DNA of 64,000 nucleotides, from contig JAWKWH010000007.1 in assembly GCA_041397625.1 (NCBI GenBank), positions 1 through 64,000 of the forward strand. The letters are read 5' to 3'. Source of the DNA: JAWKWH01 sp041397625 (GTDB taxonomy: Bacteria > Pseudomonadota > Alphaproteobacteria > Rhizobiales > Rhizobiaceae). This document shows, piece by piece, positions 25,981-34,781 of this stretch. Below the pieces are notes generated by a model, which was given only the letters and a program-made list of their open reading frames with translations, searched no databases and was not told the origin of the DNA. A program made the position numbers and the translations under genes. Position 1 is the first letter of the stretch. Each line of letters starts with the position of its first letter.

Positions 25981-28169
25981 GGGCCTTCCCTCCGGCGGTG
26001 GTTAGGTTCGATAAAGGCCGGTAGCAGATAGAGCGAGGAAATCATGGCCAGAACGAGGGCCGTGGACACCAGCCGACCGAATATTGCGACGGTGGGCAGG
26101 CTGCTGATCTGGGTGACCGACATGCCAACCACGAGCAGTATCGTTGTCGCGGTGATCGGTGACGCGATGTGGGAAACGGCGCTTGCCAGGCGCGACAGGC
26201 CGGTTTCGGTCTGCTCGCGCTGATAGCGGTTCAGAAGGTGGATCGAATTGTCGACCGCGATGCCGAAGGCGAGCGTCAGCGCCACGGCCGCGGTCATGGT
26301 CAGCGTCTGTGAGGCGAGGTACAACATCGCCTCCACACCGAGAATCGGAATGAGGTTGGGTATCAGCGACAAGAGGCCGAGCCGGACCGAGCCCGTGGCG
26401 ACGATCAGCAGGGCGACGACCAGCACGAGGGCGACATAGAAGCCGAGCCGCAGGTCGTTGATCATCGCCGGCACCTCGGTTGCCGAGAGCAGCGGCATGC
26501 CGACAATCTCGAACTCCTGCTCCAAACCGGCATCGCGCAGCCTGGCCTTGATGTCGGCGGCCTCGCCGGCGATCTCGTTTGAGGGCAGCGTCGGATCGAT
26601 CGGGATCGGGATCAGGTAGCTAAGCCTGTCGCCGGCGATGAAGCGCTTCGCCAGCGGGTGGTCTTCGTCTGCCAGCCTGTCGAACTGTTCGGCGTTCAGG
26701 AAGCCGAAAGCGCCGTCGCCGGCCGGTCCGTCACCGAACAGCGCCTTGCCGATCCGGTCGAAGGCGGCGAGATCGTCGGCGCCGACACCCTGGACGCTAT
26801 CGGCATCGGTAACGACGAGATAAAGATAGGCACTGCCGAGGCCCTTTTCGGCAAGGCGTGTCTGTAGCATGGCCAGCGGCGTGTCGCCGCGCAGGTGTTC
26901 CGAAAGGCGAAATCCGATCGGCAATTGTGACTGGGCATAAAGCAGCACCGCCAGCAACAGCACCGAGAAGCCGACGATGCACCGGCCATGGCCGAGCAGG
27001 CCTGCCGCACTGCGGCTCACCGCCATAAACATCATCGTTTCGGGCACTTGCGGCGGTTTTTTATCCGGGCCCAACCAAACGGCAAGGAGCGGGAACAACA
27101 GCAGGACGGCGAGAAACTGTATCGCCATGCCGAAGAAGCCGCCGACGGCGAACATGTCGAGCGCCTTGCTGCCGGCGATGCCGATGCCGAGACAGGCGAC
27201 CGCCGTCGTCAGGCTGGTGAGGAAGCAGGCCGGACCCGTCTCGCGCATCGTGCGGCGCACGGCCTCGATGCGGTCGTGGTCGTCGGCGCGCTGGCGCAGA
27301 TAGGTGAAGTAGAGATGCACCGAATCGGCGAAGCCGACGACGATGAGCAGGGTCGGGATAATGGCGGTGATCGGATCGATCGTGATCCCGACAAGGCCCG
27401 CGAAACCGAAAAACCAGAGGACGCCGGCTACCGGCGGGATGGCGCAGATCAAGGCACCGCGCCAGGAGCGAAAGACCAGCAGCGACAGCAGTACGCAGAG
27501 CAGGGTGGAGATGGTCGCGAGCTTGCGCTGGTCCTGGCGAAGCGCGACCTCGATCGCCTTGTGAATCTCGGTCATGCCGGCGGCGGTAATTGTCAGCGCC
27601 GGCGCCGACGCGGCAGCCAGCCCGGCGATCTCGCCTCGCCGATCGTCACTCAGGCCGGTTCCGCCGTCCCCGGAGATCATCAGGACAACGAGCGTGGTGG
27701 TCAGATCCTCCGACAGAAGATCGCGGGCGAGGAACTGGCGCTGCAGCAATGTCCGAAGCCTGTCGGCCGGCGGTAGCGCGTTCGCGGCGGGTGAACCGAG
27801 ATAGGGATCGGCGGACGCACCGTCAGCGGGCAGCGAGAAGATGCTGATGGCGGCCTCGACCCCGCTCAAAAGGTTCAGTTCGACAACAAGATCCTCCAGC
27901 ACCTGGAACGTCTCCGGATTGTCGAACCCCGACGATTCCACCACGACGACCTCGTCGGTCGAGAAGGGATGAAAATCGGCTTCCACCTTTTTCAGCGCCC
28001 GGTAACCGGGCGAATCAACTTTCAGAACGTTGGCGACGTCGCCGTTGAATTCGAGCCCGCCGACCATCGAGACAAAGGCGCCGAGGGTCAGCGCTACGGA
28101 GATGACGGCAAACAGCCTGGCGCGGTCTGCGATCGCCGCGCCGAGCCTGCCGATACCGAACTGTCTCAT
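25977..28169 (-). CDS. RND superfamily / MMPL-type transporter (second copy)
   Basis: A 730-residue exporter with two repeats of helix, large periplasmic loop and five helices. Diagnostic membrane blocks are LIVVGFADSVHLYFTYLRQ in the first half and GIAVDNSIHLLNRYQRE in the second. It is clearly diverged from the RND protein at 7-9.3 kb, so this is not a recent duplication. It is followed by the overlapping exported-protein gene and is divergent from a FadL-like porin gene, a setting typical of lipid or hydrocarbon trafficking. Substrate unknown. Confidence 0.88.
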   Translation of the reverse strand: MRQFGIGRLGAAIADRARLFAVISVALTLGAFVSMVGGLEFNGDVANVLKVDSPGYRALKKVEADFHPFSTDEVVVVESSGFDNPETFQVLEDLVVELNLLSGVEAAISIFSLPADGASADPYLGSPAANALPPADRLRTLLQRQFLARDLLSEDLTTTLVVLMISGDGGTGLSDDRRGEIAGLAAASAPALTITAAGMTEIHKAIEVALRQDQRKLATISTLLCVLLSLLVFRSWRGALICAIPPVAGVLWFFGFAGLVGITIDPITAIIPTLLIVVGFADSVHLYFTYLRQRADDHDRIEAVRRTMRETGPACFLTSLTTAVACLGIGIAGSKALDMFAVGGFFGMAIQFLAVLLLFPLLAVWLGPDKKPPQVPETMMFMAVSRSAAGLLGHGRCIVGFSVLLLAVLLYAQSQLPIGFRLSEHLRGDTPLAMLQTRLAEKGLGSAYLYLVVTDADSVQGVGADDLAAFDRIGKALFGDGPAGDGAFGFLNAEQFDRLADEDHPLAKRFIAGDRLSYLIPIPIDPTLPSNEIAGEAADIKARLRDAGLEQEFEIVGMPLLSATEVPAMINDLRLGFYVALVLVVALLIVATGSVRLGLLSLIPNLIPILGVEAMLYLASQTLTMTAAVALTLAFGIAVDNSIHLLNRYQREQTETGLSRLASAVSHIASPITATTILLVVGMSVTQISSLPTVAIFGRLVSTALVLAMISSLYLLPAFIEPNHRRREGP

Positions 28170-28447
28170 GAATGCGATGCCGTCTGGCCGGCGCCGCGCA
28201 TGCTGGCGCGGACAAAGGCGCGAAGCGGCCCGCAGGTGGGGGACGTCCGCGTCGCCGGCAAGCGCATAACTTTCCGGTATTTCCGTTCAACAACCATGAC
28301 GACAGCATGGTTCGTGGCGGGTGCGAATTCAAGCGTCGATCGTTTTGAACAACCTGCTGCGTGGAGCACGGACCGGCACGGGTTGCAGACGACCCTGTAA
28401 GTGTGCACTCTCGCGGCGAGGACGGGATTTGGTCGGGGGATAATTTG

Positions 28448-29626
28448 GTGACTTTCTCAAACCGGCGCTTCGGCGCGAAACTGGCGCTGGTCGTGTTGGC
28501 CGCCGCCACGGCGTTTTCACTACCAGCCCGCGCAGGCGGATACGATACGGGCGAGCGCGACTGGGAGTTCCTGTTCCAGTCCGACAAGGTGGCGTTCGAG
28601 GCCGGCGGGCGCTACATCGTTCCGCGCCGGACGCTGAACAATATTATCGGCGTGTTCGGCCCCAGCCCCGATGTCCGCGAGGCCGAGGCGTTCTTCGTCC
28701 CGCGTCTCAGCGTTGCCGCCAACTTCTCGGACGCGGCCGCCTGCATGACGAGCTACCGCGAACCCTGGGGCGGCCATGCCAACTACGGCGCGGCCTGGAC
28801 CTATGCGGCTTCCGCCGTCGAACAGCATTTCTCGTCGCGCGATTACGGCCTGACCTGCAAGGTGAAGGTGCCGTTCTGGCGCGGTAACCTGCATTTCATC
28901 GGCGGCGTCTCCTACCAGACCGTCGAATATCAACTGATCCAGGCTCTGGGGCCGGTGGCGCGGCTCGTGACCGATGTCGGCGATTCCGGTGTCGGCTGGC
29001 GCGCCGGCGTCGCGTTCGACATCCCAGAATATGCGCTGCGCACCAGCATTATCTACAACTCGGCCATCGACTATTCGATGACCGGAACACTGACAACGCC
29101 GGTTGTGGCGATCCCGATCTTCGGCGGCATCACCATGCCGCAATCGGTCGAGTGGCGGGCGCAATCCGGTGTCGCGCAGGATTGGCTGGCGTTCGGCGCG
29201 GTGAAATGGACCGATTGGAGCGTGGCCGGAAACATGCCGCTTTGCCCGGTGGGCACGCCGGCATGTTCGCTGCCGTTTGCCGTCAGTGCGCTGACGCTCA
29301 TGTGGAAGGACACCTGGACCGTGACGCTCGGCGCGGCCCACCGCTTCAACGATGTCGTCTCGGTCGCAGCCAGCCTGACCTGGGATCAGGGCGCGACCCA
29401 GGGGTTCACCTCGCAGACCGACACCTGGATGGCGCAGGCGACGATGATCGCGGCACCCAACGAAAACCTCGAACTGCATCTGGGCGGCGGTATCGGCCTG
29501 ATGACCGGAGGCAGCCTGAGCACGATGGTGCTACCCGGCGGCATTCCCAATCCCGTCGGCTATACCGCGACCTTTGGTGACGATGTTCTGTTCACCGTCA
29601 ATGCAAGCGCGAAGTTGAAGTTCTAG
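28448..29626 (+). CDS. FadL/OmpP1-like outer-membrane porin
   Basis: A 392-residue protein that starts at GTG 28448, seven bases after a GGGGGA site, with a signal peptide (about residues 1-26, ending LPARAGG). The remainder alternates as in an outer-membrane barrel and ends with the terminal-phenylalanine strand (NASAKLKF). It resembles alphaproteobacterial members of the OmpP1/FadL family but lacks the NPA plug motif of E. coli FadL. Two cysteine pairs (AACMTSY/GLTCKV and LCPVGTPACS) suggest disulphides. Its divergent neighbour is an RND transporter, so a hydrophobic substrate is likely. Confidence 0.8.
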   Translation: MTFSNRRFGAKLALVVLAAATAFSLPARAGGYDTGERDWEFLFQSDKVAFEAGGRYIVPRRTLNNIIGVFGPSPDVREAEAFFVPRLSVAANFSDAAACMTSYREPWGGHANYGAAWTYAASAVEQHFSSRDYGLTCKVKVPFWRGNLHFIGGVSYQTVEYQLIQALGPVARLVTDVGDSGVGWRAGVAFDIPEYALRTSIIYNSAIDYSMTGTLTTPVVAIPIFGGITMPQSVEWRAQSGVAQDWLAFGAVKWTDWSVAGNMPLCPVGTPACSLPFAVSALTLMWKDTWTVTLGAAHRFNDVVSVAASLTWDQGATQGFTSQTDTWMAQATMIAAPNENLELHLGGGIGLMTGGSLSTMVLPGGIPNPVGYTATFGDDVLFTVNASAKLKF

Positions 29627-29664
29627 GATCGTAGCCCCAGAACCAGGATCGCGCTCCCATGCAA

Positions 29665-29700
29665 GCAACCCCGCCACGTAGAGTTACGGGACGGGGTTGC
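29665..29700 (+). terminator. Hairpin after the FadL-like gene
   Basis: A perfect 9-bp stem GCAACCCCG/CGGGGTTGC with an 18-base loop lies 38 bases after the stop codon. No T-run follows, so it is either a weak terminator or an mRNA 3'-end stabiliser. Confidence 0.45.
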
Positions 29701-29765
29701 CTGGTCGGCCGGATTGTCAGGCGTGGGACGGTTGTTGTGCGGTCGTGTGCCCGATCATTGGTCGA

Positions 29766-30389
29766 TCAGTTGACCGCGAAGCAGTAGAGCAGTCCGTCGC
29801 CGCCCGTACCCTGCAGGTCGGCCTGGCCGCAACCACGGCTGCCATGCGATGAGTTCCAGGATTTAGACGGCGCATCGTCGCGTAACCCCATGCGATCGTG
29901 ATGGCCGACGATGGCGCTGCCCTCGCCATTGAGCGTCCAGTCGCCGCACGTATTCTCGTTAGCGGTGCCGTCGGGGTTCGATCCGGTGAGGATGTCGTGG
30001 CGGTTCGGCTGGTCGCCGCGACCGTTCACCATCCCGCCGGTCTCGGTCAGGCCCGTCTGCTTGTTGATGCCGTTGGCCTCGCCGTGCAGCGCATCCAGGT
30101 TTTCCGCGATCAGCTCGCCCTTCTGGTTGTGCCATGGCCCGGCGCCGATGCGGTCGCGCGCATTCTGTCCTTCGCCAGAGAGATAGGCGTGCCACATTTT
30201 GTCGCCCGCGCCGGCGGCTTCGGCCAGCGACTGGCAATGCGCATCCGCACCGGCAAGCCCGCCGAGATTGGCGCCGTCACCCGGCCCGGTGCTGGAGATG
30301 AAGAACGTCATCGCCGCGTCCTGGGCCTGGGCGGCGAAAGGCACCGAAGCGGCAAACAGCGCCGCGGCGGCTAAAACTTTTACTTTCAT
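29766..30389 (-). CDS. Exported lectin-like protein, function unknown
   Basis: A 207-residue secreted protein. ATG 30389 follows a near-perfect AGGAGGAAAT ribosome-binding site and encodes a signal peptide (MKVKVLAAAALFAASVPFAA, cleavage near AQA). The mature domain has four cysteines and a Trp/Gly/Asn-rich core (KMWHAYLSGEGQNARDRIG, NTCGDWTLNG, SRGCGQADL, LLYCFAVN), a pattern that resembles bacterial endostatin/C-type-lectin-like domains; that fold assignment is inference. An open frame far upstream of the start is rejected. A second small exported protein is encoded 80 bases upstream on the same strand. Confidence 0.8.
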   Translation of the reverse strand: MKVKVLAAAALFAASVPFAAQAQDAAMTFFISSTGPGDGANLGGLAGADAHCQSLAEAAGAGDKMWHAYLSGEGQNARDRIGAGPWHNQKGELIAENLDALHGEANGINKQTGLTETGGMVNGRGDQPNRHDILTGSNPDGTANENTCGDWTLNGEGSAIVGHHDRMGLRDDAPSKSWNSSHGSRGCGQADLQGTGGDGLLYCFAVN

Positions 30390-30469
30390 GATTTCCTCCT
30401 TGTTCTGCCCCCGAAGGATATCGGACCGATTGCCGGGACACGCGGCGCGGCCCGGCACCCGCGTCCGGC

Positions 30470-30718
30470 CTACTCGCCGTTCAGCAGCATGCGCATCGCC
30501 TCGGCGAGCTTTGCTTCGGATTCGGCATGGTTGCCGGCTTGGTGCAGCATCATGCCCTCGTCTTTCAGGGCAGTTACGCTTGCCTTCAATGTACCGCTGA
30601 CATCGGCTTTCGCCAGATAGGCATCGATCGCCGCGGCGTCCTTCGGACAGTGGCCTGCCCACGCCGGGGCGGACAACAACAGCGCGGCTGCGGCTGTCAT
30701 GATCAATTTGCGGACCAT
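30470..30718 (-). CDS. Small exported protein
   Basis: An 82-residue protein with a signal peptide (LIMTAAAALLLSAPAWA) and a helical mature part (HCPKDAAAIDAYLAKADVS ... EAMRMLLNGE) with one cysteine just after the cleavage site. A terminal helix rich in Ala, Glu and Lys suggests an amphipathic helical hairpin. It precedes the lectin-like gene by 80 bases. Family not recognised. The gene is divergent from the flavoprotein gene starting at 30853. Confidence 0.68.
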   Translation of the reverse strand: MVRKLIMTAAAALLLSAPAWAGHCPKDAAAIDAYLAKADVSGTLKASVTALKDEGMMLHQAGNHAESEAKLAEAMRMLLNGE

Positions 30719-30852
30719 TTTGTTCTCCCGTTACCGTTGTATGAGGCAGTTGAAAAACGAACCGGCCATGGCAATTATTCCCGCGCATGCCGGTATTTTG
30801 ACATGCCCAGGCAACTGCTGTAACCGGTTTGCAACCCGGAGGATGGCGTGAA

Positions 30853-32082
30853 ATGGCGGGCGTGGTAATTGTCGGCGCGGGGCAGGCTGGGTCGCAATGC
30901 GCCGCAAGCCTGCGCGAGGCGGGCTATTCGGGCCCGGTGGCACTCATCAGCGCCGAAACCGCCACACCCTACCACAGGCCGCCCCTGTCGAAAGCCTTCC
31001 TGAAGGATCCTGGCGTCGAGCCGCAGCCACTGCGCGCCGAGCGTTTCTATGCCGAGCACGATATCGAACTGATACACGGCGTTACGGTCGAGACGATTGA
31101 TCGCCCAATGCGCAGCGTTGCGCTTTCCGACGGTTCGTCTCGCGATTGGGACAAGCTGGTATTGGCGACCGGCGCCCTCCCGCGCATGCCCGACATGCCC
31201 GGCGCCGGCCTTGCCGGTGTCCACACGCTGCGCATGCTCGACGACGCCATCGGGTTGCGCGCTGCGGCGGCGCTGGTGCAATCCATCGTCGTCATCGGCG
31301 GCGGCTTCATCGGCATGGAGGCCGCGTTCACCTTTGCCGGCCTCGGCAAAAAGGTTACGGTCGTCGAGGCGGCGCCGCGCATTCTCGGCCGCGCCGTCGC
31401 GCCGATCGTCTCCTCGCATGTCCACGAACGGGCGAGGGCTGCGGGTATCGCCATCCTTACCGAGACCATGCCCGAAGCCATCGAAGGCGACCGCAAGGTT
31501 GCGGGCGTCCGCCTTGCCGACGGCCATGTCGTGGCAGCCGACCTCGTCGTTGTGGGCATCGGTGTCGCGCCCGACACGCGTCTTGCCGAGATCGCCGGCC
31601 TTGCCTGCGCCAACGGCGTCTCGGTCGACGGCCGCATGCGCACGTCGGACCCGGACATTTTCGCCGTCGGCGACTGCGCCAGTTTTCACCACTGGCAGGC
31701 CGACCGAACCGTCCGGCTGGAATCGGTGCAGAACGCCACCGACCAGGGCCGTCATGCGGCTCACGCAATCATGGGCTCGGAGGCGGGATTCCACGCGGTT
31801 CCGTGGTTCTGGTCCGATCAGGGCGACATGAAGCTGCAGATGGTTGGCCTGTCCTTCGACCCCGACCGCTTTCTGGTCTCCGGAAATCCGGAGCAGAACG
31901 CCTTTGCGGTCTACCATTTTGCCGGCGACCGCCTGATCGCCATCGATACGGTTAACCGCCCGGCTGACCACATGCTCGGCCGCAAGTTTATCGAGGCGGG
32001 CTTCACGCCTTCGGACGACGATATCCTCGAAGGTCCGGCGCGCCTCAAGCTGTTGTTCAAGGATCTGCGACGGGCGGGTTGA
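30853..32082 (+). CDS. NAD(P)H:ferredoxin/rubredoxin reductase-type flavoprotein
   Basis: A 409-residue pyridine-nucleotide-disulphide-oxidoreductase-family protein without the redox disulphide. FAD motif VVIVGAGQAGSQCAASL opens the protein; the NAD motif is VVIGGGFIGMEAAF (about 145-160); the second FAD motif is DIFAVGDCASF. The C-terminal domain is that of putidaredoxin/rhodocoxin-reductase-like enzymes, which feed electrons to ferredoxins of P450s or dioxygenases. No ferredoxin or oxygenase is adjacent. Start ATG 30853 has a GGAGGA site 9 bases upstream, which rules out the longer frame. Confidence 0.9.
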   Translation: MAGVVIVGAGQAGSQCAASLREAGYSGPVALISAETATPYHRPPLSKAFLKDPGVEPQPLRAERFYAEHDIELIHGVTVETIDRPMRSVALSDGSSRDWDKLVLATGALPRMPDMPGAGLAGVHTLRMLDDAIGLRAAAALVQSIVVIGGGFIGMEAAFTFAGLGKKVTVVEAAPRILGRAVAPIVSSHVHERARAAGIAILTETMPEAIEGDRKVAGVRLADGHVVAADLVVVGIGVAPDTRLAEIAGLACANGVSVDGRMRTSDPDIFAVGDCASFHHWQADRTVRLESVQNATDQGRHAAHAIMGSEAGFHAVPWFWSDQGDMKLQMVGLSFDPDRFLVSGNPEQNAFAVYHFAGDRLIAIDTVNRPADHMLGRKFIEAGFTPSDDDILEGPARLKLLFKDLRRAG

Positions 32083-32087
32083 TCCCC

Positions 32088-32840
32088 TCAGCCGCGCCCG
32101 ACGAACGGCATCGTCGTTGCCATCACGGTTGTGAACAACACATTCGATTGAAGCGGCAGGCTCGCCATGTGCAACACCGTGCTTGCGACGTCGGCGACAT
32201 CCATCGTCGCCTCGACCGCGATTTCGCCGTTAGCCTGCGCTACGCCCCTGGTCATCGGCATAGCCATCTCGGTCAGCGCATTGCCGATATCGATCTGGCC
32301 GCAGGCGATGTCGAAAGGCCGGCCGTCGAGCGCCAGCGTCCGGGTCAGCCCCGTAATCGCGTGCTTGGTGGCCGTGTATGGCACGGAACCCGGCCGCGGC
32401 GCATGAGCAGAGATCGAGCCGTTGTTGATGATGCGCCCGCCCTGCGGGCTTTGTGCCCGCATGACCCGGAACGCTGCCCGTGCGCACAGGAACGACCCTG
32501 TCACGTTGACGTCGAGCACTTTGCGCCACGCCTCGACAGGAATTTCGTCGATCAGCGTTCCCGGGTAGCCGGCGCCGGCGTTGTTGAACAGCAGGTCGAC
32601 CCGACCACAGCGCTCAACCGTCTGGTCGAATAGCCGGTCGACCTGGTCTTCCTGCGTCACGTCGCAGGCAATCGCCAGACCGTGGCGCGCGCCGCCGGCG
32701 GCCTCCAGCGCTTGTTCAAGCACCGTGAGCCTGCGGCCGGTAAAGACCACCGTCCAGCCGGCACCGGCAAGCGCACCTGCGACAGCCCTGCCGATGCCCG
32801 TTCCCGCACCGGTCACAATTGCCACCTTCTGCTCTGTCAC
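32088..32840 (-). CDS. Short-chain dehydrogenase/reductase (SDR)
   Basis: A 250-residue classical SDR. Cofactor motif is TGAGTGIG at residues 10-17, the NNAG motif lies at about 90, and the catalytic triad region is NNGSISAH followed by YTATK (Tyr-x3-Lys). It oxidises or reduces a hydroxyl/carbonyl group using NAD(P)(H); substrate unknown. It converges with the ferredoxin-reductase-like gene, leaving 5 bases between stops. Confidence 0.92.
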   Translation of the reverse strand: MTEQKVAIVTGAGTGIGRAVAGALAGAGWTVVFTGRRLTVLEQALEAAGGARHGLAIACDVTQEDQVDRLFDQTVERCGRVDLLFNNAGAGYPGTLIDEIPVEAWRKVLDVNVTGSFLCARAAFRVMRAQSPQGGRIINNGSISAHAPRPGSVPYTATKHAITGLTRTLALDGRPFDIACGQIDIGNALTEMAMPMTRGVAQANGEIAVEATMDVADVASTVLHMASLPLQSNVLFTTVMATTMPFVGRG

Positions 32841-33257
32841 GATTCCCTCCGCGTGCCGTCAGTTTGTCTGCCAGCGACATGGCACAGCGACGGACAAATA
32901 AAAAGGGCGGCTACCCGGGAGCCGCCCGATCCAACCGGTCTCGGGAGGAGGAAAGACCAGCTTGATTGGGTTCGATAATGGGACAGTTTTGTTAACTGAC
33001 GGTTAACGGCGCGCGCGCATGGCCGCGCCGCATGGATTTACGACCACAGATATCGGCCGGGCTTTGGCGGCGCCATTGCGACGAGAGCGGCAGAAAGACC
33101 CGTTTCGTCATATTTGCGGCCCGGTTTGGCGGCTTGGCGCCATTGCACGAAAATTCTCTTGTGGTAACGAATGCCGGCCTGTCGAACGGTTCATCATTGC
33201 GACGATGCGGCCTTCGAGGGCAGGCGGTGACGAGTGCGCAAGGCAAGGGAAAAGGCG
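32841..33257. other. Intergenic region containing a candidate small RNA
   Basis: About 420 bases between the SDR gene and hss, which point away from each other. The left half holds the minus-strand small RNA candidate with its terminator. The right half (about 33000-33257) should carry the hss promoter; I see no further gene. Plus-strand open frames here lack ribosome-binding sites. Confidence 0.5.
32897..32968 (-). ncRNA. Candidate anti-Shine-Dalgarno ('cuckoo'-type) small RNA
   Basis: On the minus strand, a 9-bp stem AGCTGGTCT/AGACCGGTT (one G.T and one T.G wobble; 32933-32962) encloses a 12-base loop exposing CCTCCTCCC (32951-32943). After a short linker comes an intrinsic terminator: stem GGGCGGCT/AGCCGCCC (32927-32905) with a 7-base loop, then TTTTTATTT. 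A CATTAT -10-like box lies at 32980-32975, placing the start near 32968 and the RNA at about 70 nt. CCUCCUCCC loops on hairpins are the mark of the alphaproteobacterial cuckoo RNAs (CcsR RNAs of Rhodobacter; NfeR1/alpha-r14 of Sinorhizobium), which can pair with ribosome-binding sites. The -35 is not clear. Confidence 0.72.
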
Positions 33258-34703
33258 ATGGCAGCAAGGAAGTGGCCGGTCTACGGCGAGATCAAGGGTC
33301 CGATCGTCATGATCGGTTTCGGCTCGATCGGGCGCGGCACGCTGCCGCTGATCGAACGTCATTTCACTTTCGACAAATCGCGCTTCGTGGTCATCGATCC
33401 CGACGACAGCGACAAGGCGCTGCTGGATGAGCGCGGAATCCGCTTCGTCAAACAGGCAGTCACCAAGTCGAACTACAAGAAGGTGCTCAAGCCGCTGCTT
33501 GCCGAGGGTGGCGGACAGGGCTTCTGCGTCAACCTTTCGGTCGACACGTCGTCGCTCGACATCATGAAGCTCTGCAGGTCCATCGGCGCGCTTTACATCG
33601 ACACGGTCGTCGAACCATGGCTCGGCTTCTATTTCGACGCCAAGGCCGACAATGCCGGCCGCACCAATTACGCGCTGCGCGAGACGGTGCGCGAGGAAAA
33701 GCGCAAGAACCCCGGCGGCACAACCGCCGTCTCCTGCTGCGGCGCCAATCCGGGCATGGTGTCGTGGTTTGTCAAGAAGGCGCTGGTCGACATCGCCAAC
33801 GATACCGGACTCGCCTTCGCCGAGCCGGGTCCCGATGACCGCGAGGGCTGGGCCAGGCTCATGAAGAAGCTCGGCGTCAAGGGCGTGCACATCGCCGAGC
33901 GCGATACCCAGCGCACCAAGAAACCCAAGCCGTTCGACACGTTCTGGAACACATGGTCGGTAGAGGGTTTCATCTCCGAAGGACTACAGCCGGCAGAGCT
34001 CGGCTGGGGTACGCACGAGAAATGGAAGCCCCGTAACGCGCGCTCGCAGAAGAAGGGGCCGAAAGCGGCGATCTTCCTCGAACAGCCCGGCGCTAATACG
34101 AGGGTGCGGACCTGGTGTCCGACGCCGGGTCCGCAATACGGCTTCCTGGTGACCCACAACGAGTCGATCTCGATCGCCGACTACTTCACCGTCAGGAACA
34201 AGAAGGGCAAGGTCAGTTTTCGGCCGACCTGCCACTATGCCTATCACCCCGCCAACGATGCAGTGCTTTCGCTGCACGAGATGTTCGGCAATGGCGGCAA
34301 GGCACAGCCTGTCCTCCACGTGCTCGACGAGAACGAGCTTGTCGACGGCGTCGACGAGCTCGGCGTGCTGCTCTACGGCCATAGGAAGAACGCCTACTGG
34401 TACGGATCGCAGCTTTCGCTCGATGAAACCCGCAAACTGGCGCCATACCAGAACGCCACCGGCCTGCAGGTCACCTCGGCGGTGCTCGCCGGCATGGTGT
34501 GGGCGCTGGAAAATCCCCAGGCCGGTATCGTCGAAACCGACGAGATGGACTATCGCCGCTGCCTGGAGGTGCAGATGCCCTATCTCGGTCCGGTCAAAGG
34601 TTACTACACCGACTGGACACCACTTGCCGGCCGGCCGGGCCTGTTTGCCGAGGACATCGACGCCAAGGACCCCTGGCAGTTCCGCAATGTGTTGGTGCAT
34701 TGA
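33258..34703 (+). CDS. hss: Homospermidine synthase
   Basis: A 481-residue bacterial homospermidine synthase. The NAD-binding motif is VMIGFGSIGRGTLPLIERH near the N-terminus; later blocks include DTVVEPWLGFYFD, CCGANPGMVSWFVKKAL and YYTDWTPLAGRPGLF. It makes sym-homospermidine from putrescine (or spermidine plus putrescine) through an NAD-dependent Schiff-base mechanism in the cytoplasm. Homospermidine is the typical major triamine of many Rhizobiales. Start ATG 33258 is preceded by AAGGGAAAAGG; the frame extends eight codons upstream without need. Confidence 0.95.
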   Translation: MAARKWPVYGEIKGPIVMIGFGSIGRGTLPLIERHFTFDKSRFVVIDPDDSDKALLDERGIRFVKQAVTKSNYKKVLKPLLAEGGGQGFCVNLSVDTSSLDIMKLCRSIGALYIDTVVEPWLGFYFDAKADNAGRTNYALRETVREEKRKNPGGTTAVSCCGANPGMVSWFVKKALVDIANDTGLAFAEPGPDDREGWARLMKKLGVKGVHIAERDTQRTKKPKPFDTFWNTWSVEGFISEGLQPAELGWGTHEKWKPRNARSQKKGPKAAIFLEQPGANTRVRTWCPTPGPQYGFLVTHNESISIADYFTVRNKKGKVSFRPTCHYAYHPANDAVLSLHEMFGNGGKAQPVLHVLDENELVDGVDELGVLLYGHRKNAYWYGSQLSLDETRKLAPYQNATGLQVTSAVLAGMVWALENPQAGIVETDEMDYRRCLEVQMPYLGPVKGYYTDWTPLAGRPGLFAEDIDAKDPWQFRNVLVH

Positions 34704-34781
34704 CGAACACAAGCAGTCTTGCTTTTGCCCATTTGCGGCGGCAAAACACCCCCATACGGGGACGTGGAAAGGTGGATCTCG

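Noticed and set aside
6999..28169. The two RND/MMPL proteins as a recent duplication
   Set aside because: They share only the superfamily motifs; lengths, loops and neighbours differ, so they are distinct lineages.
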